A DNA stretch of 64,000 bases. It comes from Manis javanica. Its lineage: Eukaryota; Chordata; Mammalia; Pholidota; Manidae. The DNA lies in the NCBI RefSeq assembly GCF_040802235.1, contig NC_133174.1, positions 138,871,213-138,935,212 on the forward strand. Reading direction: 5' to 3'. Below, in pieces: positions 12,767-25,705 of this stretch; position 1 is the stretch's first letter, and each line of letters opens with the position of its first letter. The translations under genes were made by a program, and so were the position numbers. The notes below the pieces were generated by a model, which saw nothing but the letters and a program-made list of their open reading frames with translations, did not search any database and was not told where the DNA came from.

Positions 12767-15700
12767 TCCACTCACTCAAAGGAGAGATTCACCAGACAGA
12801 AAATTAGTAAGGACAGAGAGGCACTGAACAACACACTAGAACAGATGGACTTAACAGACATCTACAGAACTCTACACCCAAAAGCATCAGGATACAGATT
12901 CTTCTCAAATGCACATGGAACTTTCTACAGAATAGACCACATAATAGGCCACAAAAAGAGCCTCAGTAAATTCAAAAAGATTGACATTCTACCAACCAAT
13001 TTCTCAGACCACAAAGGTATAAAACTAGAAATTAATTATACAAAGAAAACAAAAAGGCTCACAAACAAATGGAGGCTTAACAACATGCTCCTAAATAATC
13101 AATGGATCAATGACCCAATTAAAACAGAGATCAAGCAATATATGGAGACAAATGACAACAATATCAAAAGCCCCAACTTCTGTGGGACACAGCGAAAGCA
13201 TTTCTAAGAGGAAAGTATATAGCAATCCAGGCCTATCCAAAGAAGGAAGAATATTCCCAAATGAAAAGTCTAAAGTCAAAATTATTGAAACTGGAAAAAG
13301 AAGAACAAATGAGGGCTAAAGTCAGCAGAAGGAGGGACATAAGAAAGATCAGAGAAGAAATAAATAAAATTGAGAAGAATAAAACAATAGAAAAAATCAA
13401 TGAAACCAAGAGTTGGTTCTTTGAAAAAATAAACAAAATAGGTAATTCCTTAAGAGAAAAAGAGGATTTACACACATCAACAGAATCAGAAATGAGAAGA
13501 ATAAAATCACAATAGACCCCACAGAAATACAAAAAATTATTAGAGAATACTACAAAAATCTATATGCTAACAAGTTGTGAAACCTAGAAGAAATGGACAA
13601 CTTTCTAGAAAAATACAACCTTCCAAGATGGACCCAGAAGAAACAGAAAATCTAAACAGACCAATTACCAGCAAGGAAACTGAATCAGTAATAAAAAAAC
13701 TACCAAAGAGCAAAACTCCCAGGCCAGATGGATTTACTGTGGAGTTTTATCAAACATACAGAGAAGACATAATATCCATTCTCCTTAAAGATTTCCAAAA
13801 AACTAGAAGAAGAGGGAATACATCCAGACTCATTCTATGAAGCCACCCTCACCCTAATACCAAAACCAGGCAAAGACCACACCAAAAAAGAAAATTACAG
13901 ACCAATATCCCTGATGAACATAGATGCAAAAATACTTAACAAAATATTAGCAAACTGAATTCAAAAATACATCAAGAGGATCATACACCATGACCAAGTG
14001 GGATTCATCCCAGGGATGCATGGATGGTACACATTCGAAAATCCATCAACATCATCCGCCACATCAACAAAAAGAAGGACAGAAACCACATGATCATCTC
14101 CATAGATGCTGAAAAAGTATTCGACAAAATTCAACATCCATTCATGATAAAAACTCTCAACAAAATGCTTATACAGGGCAAGTACCTCAACATAACAAAG
14201 GACATATACGACAAACCCACAGCCAACATCATACTTAACAATGAGAAGCTGAATGCTTTTCCTCTAAGACCGGGAACGAGACAAGGATGCCCACTCTCCC
14301 CAGTATTATTCAACATAGTACTGGAGGTCCTAGCCACGGCAATCAGACAAAACAAAGAAATACAAGGCATCCAGAATGGTAAAGAGGAAGTCAAACTGTC
14401 ACTATTTGCAGATGACATGATATTATACATAAAAAACCCTAAAGAATCCACTCCAAAACTACTAGACCTAATATCAGAATACAGCAAAGTTGCAGGATAC
14501 AAAATTAACTCACAGAAATCTGTGGCTTTCCTATACACTAACAATGAACTAGCAGAAAGAGAAATCAGGAAAACAATTCCATTCACAATTACATGAAAAA
14601 GAATAAAATACCTAGGAATAAACCTAACCAAGGAAGTGAAAGACCTATACCCTGAAAACTACAAGACACTCTTAAGAGAAATTAAAGAGGTCACTCACAA
14701 ATGGAAACTCATCCCATGCTCTTGGCTAGGAAGAATATCGTCAAAATAGCCATCCTGCCCAAAGCAATATACAGATTCAATGCAATGCCTATCAAAATAC
14801 CAACAACATTATTCAACGAACTGGAACAAATAGTTTTAAAATTCATAAGGAAGCACAAAAGACCCTGAATAGTCAAAGCAATCCTGAGAAGGAAGAATAA
14901 AGCAGGGGCATCTCGCTTCCCAACTTCAAGCTCTACTACAAAGTCACAGTAATCAAGACAATTTGGTACTGGCACAAGAACAGACCCACAGACCAGTGGA
15001 ACAGAACCGAGACTCCAGACATTAACACAAACATATATGGTCAATTAATATATGATAAAGGAGCCATGGACATACAATGGGGAAATGACAGCCTCTTCAG
15101 CAACTGGTGTTGGCAAAACTGGACAGCTACATGTAAGAGAATGAAACTGGATCACTGTCTAACCTCATACACAAAACTAAATTCGAAATGGATCAAAGAC
15201 CTGAATGTAAGTCATGAAACCATAAAACTCTTAGAAAAAAACATAGGCAAAAATCTCTTGGACATAAACATGAGTGACTTCTTCATGAACGTATCTCCCT
15301 GGGCAAGGGAAACAAAAGCAAAAATGAACAAGTGGGACTATATCAAGCTGAAAACTTCTGTACAGCAAAGGAGACCATCAATAGAATAAAAAGGCATCCT
15401 ACAGTATGGAAGAATATATTCATAAATGACAGATCCGATAAGGGGTTGACATCCAAAATATATAAAGAGCTCATGTACCTCAACAAACAAAAAGCAAATA
15501 ATCCAATTAAAAAATTGACAGAGGAGCTGAACAGATAGTTCTCCAAAGAAGAAATTCAGATGGCCAACAGACACATGAAATGATGCTCCACATTGCTAGT
15601 CATCAAAGAAATGCAAATTAAAACCACAGTGAGATATCACCTCACACCAGTAAGGATCGCCACCTTCCAAAAGACAAACAACAACAAATGTTGGTGAGGT

Positions 15701-16461
15701 TGTGGAGAAAGGGGAACCCTCCTACACTGCTGGTGGGAATGTAAATTAGTTCAACCATTGTGGAAAGCAATATGGAGGTTCCTCAAAATGCTCAAAATAG
15801 ACTTACCATTTGACCCAGGAATTCCAGTTCTAGGAATTTACCCTAAGAATGCAGCAGCCCAATTTGAAAAAGACAGATGCACCCCTATGTTTATCGCAGC
15901 ACTATTTACAATAGCCAAGAAATCGAAGCAACCTAACTGTCCATCAGTAGATGAATGGACAAAGAATATGTGGTACATATACACAATGGAATATTATTCA
16001 GCCATAAGAAGAAAACAAATCCTACCATTTGCAACAACATGGATGGAGCTAGAGGGTATTATGCTCAGTGAGATAAGCCAGGTGGAGAAAGATATAACCA
16101 AATGATTTCCCTCACATGTGGATTATAAGAACAAAGAAAAAACTGAGAGAACAAAACAACAGCAGAATCACAGAACCGAAGAATGGACTCAAGTTACCAA
16201 AGGGAAAGGGAGTGGGCAGGAGGGGTGGGAAGGGAAGGATAAGGGAAGGGAAAAAGAAAGGGGGCATTACTATCAGCATGTATAATGTTGGGGGGGCACA
16301 GGGAGGGCTGTGAAACACAGAGAAGACAAGTAGTGACTCTACAGCATCTCACTACACTTATGGACCGTGAGTGTGATTGGGTATGCGGGGGGGACTTGGT
16401 GATAGGGGGAGTCTAGTAAACATAATGTTCCTCATGTAATTGTAGATTAATGACACCCCCC
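12767..16461 (+). mobile_element. Young 5'-truncated L1 (copy B) adjoining copy A
   Basis: This is a sense-strand L1 of the same young family as copy A. It begins abruptly inside the endonuclease domain at the point corresponding to about 9029 of copy A, and runs through the reverse transcriptase ([14 protein letters not shown] near 14104, [10 protein letters not shown] near 14402) to the Cys-rich C-terminus and G-rich 3' region. Long open pieces remain (12758-13207, 14024-14596, 15066-15389, 15758-16105), separated by stops and shifts. The ends carry A-rich direct repeats (12753-12766 and 16462-16477), as expected for target-primed insertion with 5' truncation. Confidence 0.92.
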
Positions 16462-16477
16462 AAAGAAAGTGTGTTTA

Positions 16478-17040
16478 CAAATTAAATGGTAGCATCACTG
16501 AGAAAGGGAACCAGAACTTGAAGTAAGATCAATATGGTGGTGAGTTTCCTGTGCTGTTTTTTACTCCTGCATCTCGCAGTCTTGACTCAAATGCAGCCCA
16601 AAGTCAATAATTATACACAAGCTGTTGGCAGGAAGAATTGTAAGAAAATGCCTCCATTTCTGTTCCAAGGTGGCAGCATCACTGAACACTGAGGATGGAA
16701 ATCCTTCTCTCTGACAAGAGAACGTGGGTCTACATTGTACGAGAGGACTCCCACTTGATATTTTTCTCTCTCTATCCTCCTGCCACTTAGTGTTCAAGGA
16801 ACATTCTAGGGAAATGCACAGCAGAGTGGCTAGATGGAAAACCCACTTTCTAGATAAAGGACAAGAAGGTGGATCCCCGGGTGACACTCAGGAAATGCAC
16901 ACAAGGGATCCCATCATTTTGTGCATCAAGTTTTGGGCTCAACTTGAGACTCTCATGCAGGAATCTTCCAAAAACAAGATGTCAAAGGCTTGGAGAATTG
17001 CAATAGCACTAGGCCATTGCCCACTTCTCAGTCATGCTCC
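16478..17040. other. Unassigned interval between L1 copies
   Basis: About 560 bases of mixed composition follow copy B. It directly precedes old L1 ORF2 text in the same orientation, so it may be an L1 leader or ORF1 remnant too diverged for me to read. A 132-codon open frame (16724-17122) runs across the boundary but shows no recognisable domain. I see no gene. Confidence 0.4.
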
Positions 17041-19900
17041 TGGGTGCGTCACAAAAATTGTAAACACAAGTATCACTACAAGTGCATGTGGAACATTCAC
17101 CAACATATATCCTAAGTCATAAAACAGACATCACAAATTGTGAAAAAATTCTAATCATCCAGAGTATATTCTCTAAACATAATGTAATCAAATTAGAAAT
17201 TAAGCAATAACAAAAGGACAAAAGGAAAATCTCAAAACATTTGGTACTTAAACAGTGCCTTCTTAAACAATCTTCCCAAATAACAGGTCAATGAAAACAT
17301 CTCCAGGAAATAAAACTGCAATGAATTAAAATGAAAATGCAGTTGATCAGAACTTGAGAGATATAGCTAAAGGACTGTTTCAAGGGAAAATTAGAGCATT
17401 TAATGCTTAGAATAAAGAAGAAAGGTCTCAGTGCAATAGTCTAAACTTTCCACCTGGATTAACTAGAAAAAGATGAAAAAATTAGCTCAAGGCAGAAAGA
17501 AGAAAGGATATAAAAAAGACCATAACAAAAATGAAATTGAAATGAGAAAACAAATAAAAAATTCAAGGAAACCCAAACCTATTTTTTGGGAAAGATTAAA
17601 AAAATTTATAGAACTTTAGATAGACATACTAAAAAAGAAAGAAGACACAACTTACCAATATCAGAAATCAAAGAGGGTATATCATTACAGATACTGCACA
17701 CATAAGAAAGAAAATAGGAAATAAAAATAAATTTATTCACATAAATTGAAGAACTTAGGTAAAATTGAATAATTCCTCAAAATTAGAAACTACTAAACTC
17801 ACCCCAGATGAAATGAATAACATGAATAGAATTAAAACTATTAAAGAATTTGATGACATAATTTAAAACTGTGTTTTTGAAAAAAGAAATCTGTAGACTC
17901 AGATGGCTTAACTGGAGATTTCTCTCAGATGTTTAAATAGAATTAACATCAGTTCTAAAAATTCTCTTTAAGAAACTAGAAGAGGGCTTTTTCCCAACTC
18001 ATCTTATGAGGTTAGCATTACCCTTAATATGAAAGCAAGTGACAATAGTACAAAAAAGGAAAACTAAGGCCAGTACTCTTCATGAACATAACGTGCAATA
18101 ATCCCCACAATAATAATAGCAAATAGGATCCAAAAATGGGTAAACAGGATAATACATCATGACCAGTTTATCTGAGGAATGCAAGGCTAGTTCAAAATTT
18201 TACAGTTAATCAATATTAAACACCATTATAACAGGCTAAATAATTTGATGATCATCTCAACTGGAGAAGAAAAAGCATTTGACACTATGCAACATGCATT
18301 TGTAAGAAAAACTTTCAAACAAGGAGAAATAAATAGGAACTTATCCTGATAAAGTGTGTGTACAAAAAACTACAGCTAATACCAAGCTTTATGGTGCAAC
18401 ACTGAACACCTCTGTGTAAGATCAAGAAGTAGGCAAGGATATCCACTCTCGCCACTTCTACTGAAAATTTTACTGAAACTCTTGCCAGTGAAATAAAGCA
18501 ACAAAAATAAGTAACAATAAATAAGAAGCAAACAGACTGGAAGGAAATGTATGGCACTGTCCCTATTCTCAGAGACATAATTCTCTACGAATAAAATCCC
18601 AAGGAAACTAAAAAAAATCCTAAAACTAATGAGCTTGGCAAGGTTGTGGGATACAAAGTCAGTGTACAAAGGCTCCCCAAAAAGAAATACTTAGTTATAA
18701 ATCAAACAAAACATGTGTTGGGTAGGTATTTTGAAAACTACAAAATACTGATAAGAGAAACCAAAGAACACCCAAATAAATAGAGGAACACACTTTGTCC
18801 ACAAACTTAGACTCAACGTAGTATAGAGCTCAATTCTCACCAAACTGATATACAGATTCAAAACAATGCCAATCAAAATCCCAGCAAAAATTCTTGTTGA
18901 TATACATAAGCTGATGCAAACATTTTACAGAAAGACAAAGAAGCTAGAATAGTTATGTCAATTTTGAAAAACTAGAATAAAGTTGGAGGACTCACAAGAC
19001 CTGGCATTAATATTTACTGTAAGGTTATGGTAATCAATACAGTATAGTATTGGCTAAGGAATAGATATGTACATAAGGGAACTGAATAGAATCCAGACAT
19101 AGGCCAACACAAATATGGCCCATGTATTATATAAAAGATTAAAGCAATTCAAGTGAGAAATGCTGTTCTTTTCAATAAATTGTATTGCAACCATTAGACA
19201 ACCATATGTTAGAAAGGAAAACCTAAACCTCATGCTTTATCCAAACAGATAATAAATCTAAAGGGTAGATGAAAAACTATAGTTTCAAAATAAAACAGGA
19301 GAAAATCTTCATGACCTGAAATTAGGCAAAGAGGTCTTAAACACAACCCAAAGCATGATTCATAAAATGAAAAAATGATAAATTGTACTTCCTCAAAAAT
19401 AGTCATAAGAAAAATGCAACTATGATGAAATATCAAAACACATATTCAAAAAAGACTAAAATTAAGAGAAATACCCATATTACTAAGTGCTACCAAGGGT
19501 GAAGAACAACTTGAATTCTTATACATAAATGGTGGGAATATAAAATGATACAGCCCCTGTGGAAATTGATCTAGTAATTTCTTAAAATACACTTAACATA
19601 TGACCCAGCAAAGCCACTCTTGAGAGAAATAAAAACTTATGTTCATACAAAAACCTTCCATTTTTGTGGTGCTCATAAAAAGACAAATTTACAGTGATGG
19701 AGGACAGTTGAGTTTTGTTAAAGTTAGATATAAGAGGAGGGTAAGACCATAAAGGAATTAGCACTTGGGAGTTTGCGTGTGTGTGGACAGTTATGGAACT
19801 AAGTTTGAATCCTGATTGCGCTTGTGGTTCCATGAATCTATACACAGGCATTAACCATACACCAGAATAAAAAGGTAGTTTTAATGTTTAACAATTTAAA
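17040..19900 (+). repeat. Old L1 fragment, ORF2 sense strand
   Basis: Heavily decayed L1 ORF2 runs from the endonuclease (catgtggaacattcaccaac, 17082) through the reverse transcriptase (caagaagtaggcaaggatat, 18422, is the RQGC-type region) to the C-terminal part (ctgtggaaattgatctagta, 19556). It ends with an L1-type tail with aataaa near 19865. It is much older than copies A and B, with stops every few dozen codons. Confidence 0.75.
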
Positions 19901-19949
19901 ATATTAAAATAAGAAATAAAAATGCTGGAGAGTGCATTGATATCAGAAA

Positions 19950-21200
19950 AAAAACTGATTTTATTAGAAGAAAAATGATCATGGATAAACTGGAACATAA
20001 CATAACATTTTTAAGGATTCATCAAGAAATTATAACAATCCTAAGTGCCAATGCCAATGAAAGTAGATATTCAAAACATGTGAAGCAAAAACTGATAGGA
20101 CTAAAGGAAAAGGTCACTTCTACAATCACATGTGGAGACTGTGTCACTCCTACCAGTAAATGATAGAAGAGTGGACAGAAAATATGCAAGGATATTGAAG
20201 AATCCAAACAACACAATCAAACAACGTCATCTCTTTGGCATTTGCAGAACACTCTGCACGACAGAAGAATGTACATTATTTTCAAGTACACATGGAATAT
20301 TCACCAATATAGCCCATAAAATAGCCCTTAGCAAATGTCAAAGAATTTAAATCATGCCAAGTGTATTCTCTACTTATAATAGAGTTAAAGAAAACAAGAG
20401 ATTCTCCACATTTCCCCCAAATATTTGAAAATTAAAAAACACATTTTGACTAACTCATATTCAAAAGAAGTTCTTGATGGAAATTAGAAAATATTTTGAA
20501 ATGAATGAAAATGAAAATGCAACATATTAGAATTTATGGGAATCAGGTTAGAGAGTTAAAACAGTGTTTAGAGAGAAATTTATGTTATTAAATCCTTAGA
20601 AACCTATACAGAGTTCAAATTGCTAATCTTAAGCTTCCACTTGAAAAACTATACAAAGAAAAGTAAATTAAACCCCAGGCAACAGAATGATGGGAATTAC
20701 ATAGATAAAAGCAGAAATTGATAAAACTGAAATTAGGAAAGTAATAAATAATACCAATGGGCACAAAAACTGTTCCTTTGGAAAGAGCAGAGAAACCGAA
20801 ATACTCAATACATTATTAAAGTTATTGAGAAGCAATGATTTTGGGCACTGTTAAGACATAAAAAACTGTATATATAGAGCAAGGGATACATGATACATGA
20901 GTTTTTAGTAAAGGTTAAAATGAGAGAACACATATTATGATCAGATACATAAATAAATGTCATGATCTGGTAGTAATGTGTAATTGTTTAAGAGTTTGAA
21001 ATAGCCAGGAAACCATTTAGATCTATAGCAAATGCACATAAAGGGACAAGGTGATAATATGCAAAAATAAGGAACAGCTACTATTTTGCAAGGGGAAAAA
21101 ACAATGGTTAAATATGTTAAAACAGGGTTGGTTAAGATGATGGTATTATTTCCACTTCATTCTTTTTTGGAGAGTGTGATCCTCTATTTTTAAAATGGAG
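19950..21200 (+). repeat. Second old L1 fragment, endonuclease region
   Basis: Sense-strand L1 ORF2 text restarts here. The phrase gtacacatggaatattcacc at 20285 repeats the endonuclease passage already seen near 17080 in the previous fragment, so this is a separate insertion or a duplicated part. The reading becomes too diverged to follow beyond about 20900. AT-rich flank continues to about 21200. Confidence 0.55.
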
Positions 21201-23370
21201 AAATAAAAATATTGTAAGGTTATCCATTGCAAATAAATTATGTGCACACTTTTTATAACAGAAAATCTATAGACATATATTTGGATCAAAATCATTTGGT
21301 AAAAATGAGGGATTGCTGTGTGTCAAAATAAAGAACAAATGTTACAGCAGTAAGAAAATTCCTAAGGCACAAGTATAATATAAAATCTTATCATTATCAG
21401 AGAAACCATTCATGACTTTGTTAGGACAGTATGTGAATGAAAATGGAGCAGTGTAAAATGGAGCAGTTGTCAATGCAGAAAAGAAGTATGTAGGATATAG
21501 CTAACAACCGAGCATGTATTTTCCGCAGCAGAAGAATATGAACAAAAATAATGAATCATAGTACTTTTTACATGATGTTCAGTTTGTGAATAAGCATGTG
21601 TTAACTTAGAAGCTATGTGTTGAATTATAGTCGATTAAAGAAATGTGGGTCATTGTTGTGAAAACATTGCTTCAGTCTTATGAAATCAGTATTTTATTAA
21701 GCTTTGTGTGATTTTGGCTCCCAGATAAATGTGTCGGCAGGAGAGGGGCTGGCATCCCGTAGGGCGTCGGCCAGTGTTGGCACAGGACTCAATTGATTTG
21801 ACTTAGGGCTACGGTCCCAAATGACTCCTACTGATGGAGCCGAACCCAACGTCCAGCCCCGGCCCCTCTCCTGATAGCAGAAGCATGTCCCCTGCTGCCC
21901 ACCAGACAGCCCCACACAGACGGCCGGTGGAAGCTCGCCATCACATGACCAAACATGCCCCCAGCCTCCCGCCTTTCCTCTCCTCCACCTCCACCCCAAG
22001 TTCTTCCTCCTTCCTCCTCATCTGAGCTGCAAGGAGAATTTTCTACCCGGACAGCTTTCCCGTGGGACAGGCACACAGACAAAACCAGGGCAGGGATAAA
22101 TAACTGGTTTTCGTTTTTGGAGAGAGGAGCATGTCTACCAAGATACTAGGGGCCCCAAGTTTCGGGGGATTTTGTGTCTGTAGACGTTGCTCCACAGTGA
22201 CTTCCATGGTCTTTGCTCACCTACCACTTGCAAGGAGGGCGTTGGGCTTTGACAACCTACGTCAGCTCCTTCTCCAGCGTATGCGTTCGGTGGCCGTTTT
22301 CCAGTAAGACGCTCCTTCAAAATCCTGCGGTAAGCATCGGGGCAGCTTAAAAACCTTGATTTCTAACTTCAGGTCATAGCCAAGCAACTGGTAGATTCTG
22401 TGCTCAAAGAGATCCTGCTCATCAGCTCATTCTGAAAGCAGAGATTGTTAAAGACACCGAGGGGTACAACCAGATGTCTAAACATTGCTGCCACTGTCAA
22501 CTTCGATGTGGCTGTGGATATGGCTGTGTGGGCAGTGGGATGGGACAGCCCAGCACTTCCGCAGGGGGGAGGAACGCCCTGTTTGGGGAAGGCGGGTGAA
22601 GCCGGGTTGCTCCCCTGGGATTGGGCACAGACTTTGGAGGCAGCAGTGGGCCACTGGTAAGCCAGTCAAGGCGCAGAGTTGGACGGGAGGGTGCCTGGGG
22701 GAAGACAAGGGGAAGGGTGCCGTCACGTGGGACTGGGAGGAAATGCCAGCACCTCAGCTCTCAAGGAACCCTGGGACTCGGGTACGAGGAGCCTAGGTTA
22801 GTAACGCCCACAGACAGTACCCGGGATCCTTCTGTGTGCTTCCTGGCAGACATCTTGCCACTGAGAAATGAACTCAGTCAGAAGGTCGGCCACGGGCTGG
22901 GATGGGTGGGAAGAGCGGGACCCTATGAGAATTCAGACCAGGGTCTGGTCTCCGCCCTGTCATGCAGCCATGTGATCCTGGACAAACGACCAGGCCCTGT
23001 GAGCCCGGGTTCCCCGAGTGTGAAGTAGTGGTTTAGACAAGCTCTGGCCTGCAGGACGGCAGGGTTGTCTGACGCACGTAAAGCACCTCGCACAGTGCCG
23101 GGCACGTGATGGAACTTGGATGAAAGCAGGATGTCCTTTGCATGCCAGGCCCTCCCACTCTGCTCTGGGATTTTGTTTCTAAATTATGCAGGTCAGACTA
23201 GAGAGTTTGCACCTTAATGGCACTGGAAAGAGCTCGTCAGCCAAAAAGCATTTCAGAAATAAAATGCCAACAAACATACTCAATTAGGGGACATGTGGTC
23301 AAACTTCCCCAGTGCATACAGCCAGCCCAAAGCTCCAAGAACAGATTCACTGGCCAACTGCCTCCTTCCT
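21200..23370. other. Mostly unassigned sequence, GC-rich from 21700
   Basis: 21200-21690 is AT-rich with no recognised content. From 21700 to 23370 GC content rises sharply and several overlapping open frames appear on both strands (for example 22485-22796 and 22621-23028). None shows a domain, and frames open on both strands at once are typical of GC-rich non-coding DNA. An ancient MIR lies at 22955-23120. A decayed exon or regulatory block cannot be excluded. Confidence 0.4.
22955..23120 (+). repeat. MIR SINE fragment
   Basis: The order of motifs follows the MIR consensus: a cagccatgtgatcctggaca box (22966), a middle with ccccgagtgtgaagtagtgg, and the tail with gtaaagcacctcgcacagtg (23079). 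Old, diverged and sense-oriented. Confidence 0.65.
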
Positions 23371-24117
23371 CCTTCTTCTCTTCCAGTGGAACCACATCTT
23401 GATTCATTTCACCCCCATGCAACCTCTAGGGCAGGATCACACGTGGCTAAATTAAATGCAGTGTAACTAACATTGAGACATAGTTAATGCTATGTGCTGT
23501 AGCTCTCCCAGGCCGGGGAGAAAAGGGCCTGACCACTGACTTCTGGGCATCACTTCAAGGGCAGGACCCTTACGACTCTAGAAATGCTTGCAGATGATAG
23601 ATATGTGACACCTAGGGCAGCAGGGGCTGGCTTTAATGGCCCTGGGGCGAGAGCCCAGGGCAACCCCGTTGTCGCCCCCGAGGAGACCTCACTAGCTTTG
23701 CCCGAGACCCGAAAGGGACTAATCAGAGCAACGTTGCATTTCAGCCTTGCCTCTCACCCCTAAGCTTGCCATTTTCCAGGCTGGCTCTGCCCACACCCAG
23801 CCTCAATGCACTGGATCCCACAGGAGGAATGGTAGTGCCTGAAGCTGCAGATGGCCCAGCTCGGGGCATGGGGACTGCATGCCCTCCCCTGCAGCCGTGC
23901 GTGCCCACCCTTTCCTTTACTAAAGGTTCTGTGGTCCTGGGGCACACCTTCCACCTTACACATAGGACACCAGCTCCTAGACTACCGCTCTAAGTGGGTG
24001 CGTGGAGTGAGGTGGGTGTCCTGCTTACCCAGTGGCCCACCGCTAACACAGGGCCTTCCAGTGAGCAGAGGCTTGGGGAATTTGGGAGAGTAAATGAGCC
24101 AGGGAGCAGGAATGTCA

Positions 24118-24123
24118 TTTATT
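24118..24123 (-). terminator. Candidate polyadenylation signal of MAGE gene 1
   Basis: The minus strand reads AATAAA here, about 520 bases past the stop codon. In unit 2 the matching position reads AATATA on the minus strand, so the second gene must use another signal if it is expressed. Confidence 0.4.
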
Positions 24124-24644
24124 ACTATTTAATTTCTTCTACATACTTGAACAAGCTAAGAAAATCTAGATACATATCTTTTTTCATGCAACTATAGACT
24201 AATAATTATGAGAGAATACAAAAATTAACCATTTAAATTAATTTCTCTATTTCATTGCTAAATTTGTTCCCATTTCCAAGGAAATTCTTATTCTAATGTC
24301 ATGGGAAATTACAAGCTACAAAGAATATGATAGGTTTTCCATCTTGTTTTACAAAATAGCAAAGCTACTTCTAATCAACCAGATAAACAGCAATAAATAT
24401 GTGAGCAATGTCAATCTACAATTCGATTCTGATGATAAGAAACTCTCTAAAACGAGTAACACCTGAAAATACCAAAAATAAAGAAGATAAATTGCCCCAG
24501 CTTTGCCCTCCGCTTCATTCACTGTCCGGCCTTTGACAACACAGAGGGAACAGGCTGCGTTGTCGTCACTCAGGGCAGAAAACAGGGGACATTACACTAG
24601 AACTTGCACCGGCCACGGTGGCAGCATCATCTGCGGTGGCAATG

Positions 24645-25667
24645 CTACCCTCTCACATCCTCCTTATACCAGGTAAGACAGGCATTAGTGGTGCTCTCTT
24701 TGACCTTGGCCAAAAACTCCAGGATTTCTATCACATTGGCCTCCACGTGGGCCCTGGGGCCCCAGAGCAGGTGGAAGCGAGCGGGATCGCTGTCGGGCAC
24801 CTGCCGGTACTCCAGGTACTGCTCCTGCACCCACACCCCGATGATGAGCTCCCTGGGGTCCCCGAAGATGACGTGCTCCCTCCCGGGACACATCCCCATG
24901 ACACCCAGCATCTCCCACACTTTTTCCTCAGGGGCCCAGTCACCCTCCATGAAGATTATGGTCAGGAGAAACAGCAGGAGGCTGCTCATGGGCAGGCTCT
25001 GCTCATAGCTCAGCTGCCAGCTGTAGGTGAGGCCCGGGGCTGTGACCAGCATGTAGGAGTGGTCGCTGGGATCCCCTTCCTCCACGTCGATGCCAAAGGC
25101 CAGCTTCAAGCACTCGGAGACGCAGCTGAAGATCACAGGGAAATGGTCCTGGTGATCCAGGCCCAGCACCTCCAGCATCTCCACCTTCGTGGTCGACTCC
25201 ATGGCAACATACTTGAGGAGCAGGAAGGCCAGCAGCTGAGCTGCCTTGTCGTGAATCACGATACTGGGAAAGGAACTAAGGACCTGTGAAGTGCCCAGAC
25301 CAACCTCCATTGCGCTGCCGGAGCCACCATCAGATTGTGTGGATGGCACGGAGGCAGAGGCAGTGGGGGAGGGGCAGGCACGCTCAGGGCCCTGGAGCGG
25401 ACTCGGGGTTGGTGAAACCATAGAAACGTCTTCCTCACCGCCTGAGATATGAGAAAAGCAAGAGGGGGAGGAGGAGGGGGAGGAGGACATGGCGGCGGCG
25501 GAGGAGGAGGAGGACGCGGCGGAGGCGGAGGACCTGGAGGAGGAGGAGGAAGCAACCTCCTCTGTCGCCCCAGGGTCCTGTGCACCCACGAGGCCCTGGG
25601 TCTCCGTGAGGGTCGGAAGGCCTTCCTCGGGCAGGTAGCGCCGTCGCTTCGGGGGAGGACCAGCCAT
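24645..25667 (-). CDS. MAGE-A-like protein, 340 residues (gene 1)
   Basis: An intact frame for a melanoma-antigen family protein, closest in wording to MAGEA10 (start PKRRRYLPEEGLPTLTETQG against PKRQRCMPEEDLQSQSETQG in the human protein). Family members bind RING-type E3 ubiquitin ligases through the MAGE homology domain and are usually expressed in germ cells. Residues 40-69 form a Ser/Ala-rich run. The homology domain spans about 141-334, with ECLKLAFGIDVEEGDPSDHS, LLLFLLTIIFMEG, VIFGDPREL and the hallmark [20 protein letters not shown]. The whole coding region lies in one exon, as is usual for MAGE-A. A pyrimidine-rich acceptor (AG at 25682-25683) sits 14 bases before the ATG. The tail after LTWY is only six residues, shorter than in human MAGE-A proteins. 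Confidence 0.93.
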   Translation of the reverse strand: MAGPPPKRRRYLPEEGLPTLTETQGLVGAQDPGATEEVASSSSSRSSASAASSSSSAAAMSSSPSSSPSCFSHISGGEEDVSMVSPTPSPLQGPERACPSPTASASVPSTQSDGGSGSAMEVGLGTSQVLSSFPSIVIHDKAAQLLAFLLLKYVAMESTTKVEMLEVLGLDHQDHFPVIFSCVSECLKLAFGIDVEEGDPSDHSYMLVTAPGLTYSWQLSYEQSLPMSSLLLFLLTIIFMEGDWAPEEKVWEMLGVMGMCPGREHVIFGDPRELIIGVWVQEQYLEYRQVPDSDPARFHLLWGPRAHVEANVIEILEFLAKVKESTTNACLTWYKEDVRG

Positions 25668-25681
25668 GACTTGTTGAGCAG

Positions 25682-25705
25682 CTGGAGGGAAGGAGAAACA
25701 GCAGG
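25682..25705 (-). other. Splice acceptor before MAGE gene 1 coding exon
   Basis: Read on the minus strand, a C/T-rich run ends in ...ttccctccag and the exon starts ctgctcaacaagtc followed by the ATG. This matches MAGE-A architecture, where short untranslated exons are spliced onto a single coding exon. The same acceptor is unchanged in gene 2 (about 57910). Confidence 0.65.

Noticed and set aside
16724-17122. 132-codon frame between L1 copies
   Set aside because: Runs into old L1 endonuclease sequence and shows no recognisable protein family.
21697-22149. Overlapping Ser/Pro-rich frames on both strands
   Set aside because: No domain, open on both strands in GC-rich DNA, and no splice or start context.
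24618-25289. 223-codon plus-strand frame opposite MAGE gene 1
   Set aside because: Antisense shadow of the MAGE coding region. The minus-strand frame has the clear family match.
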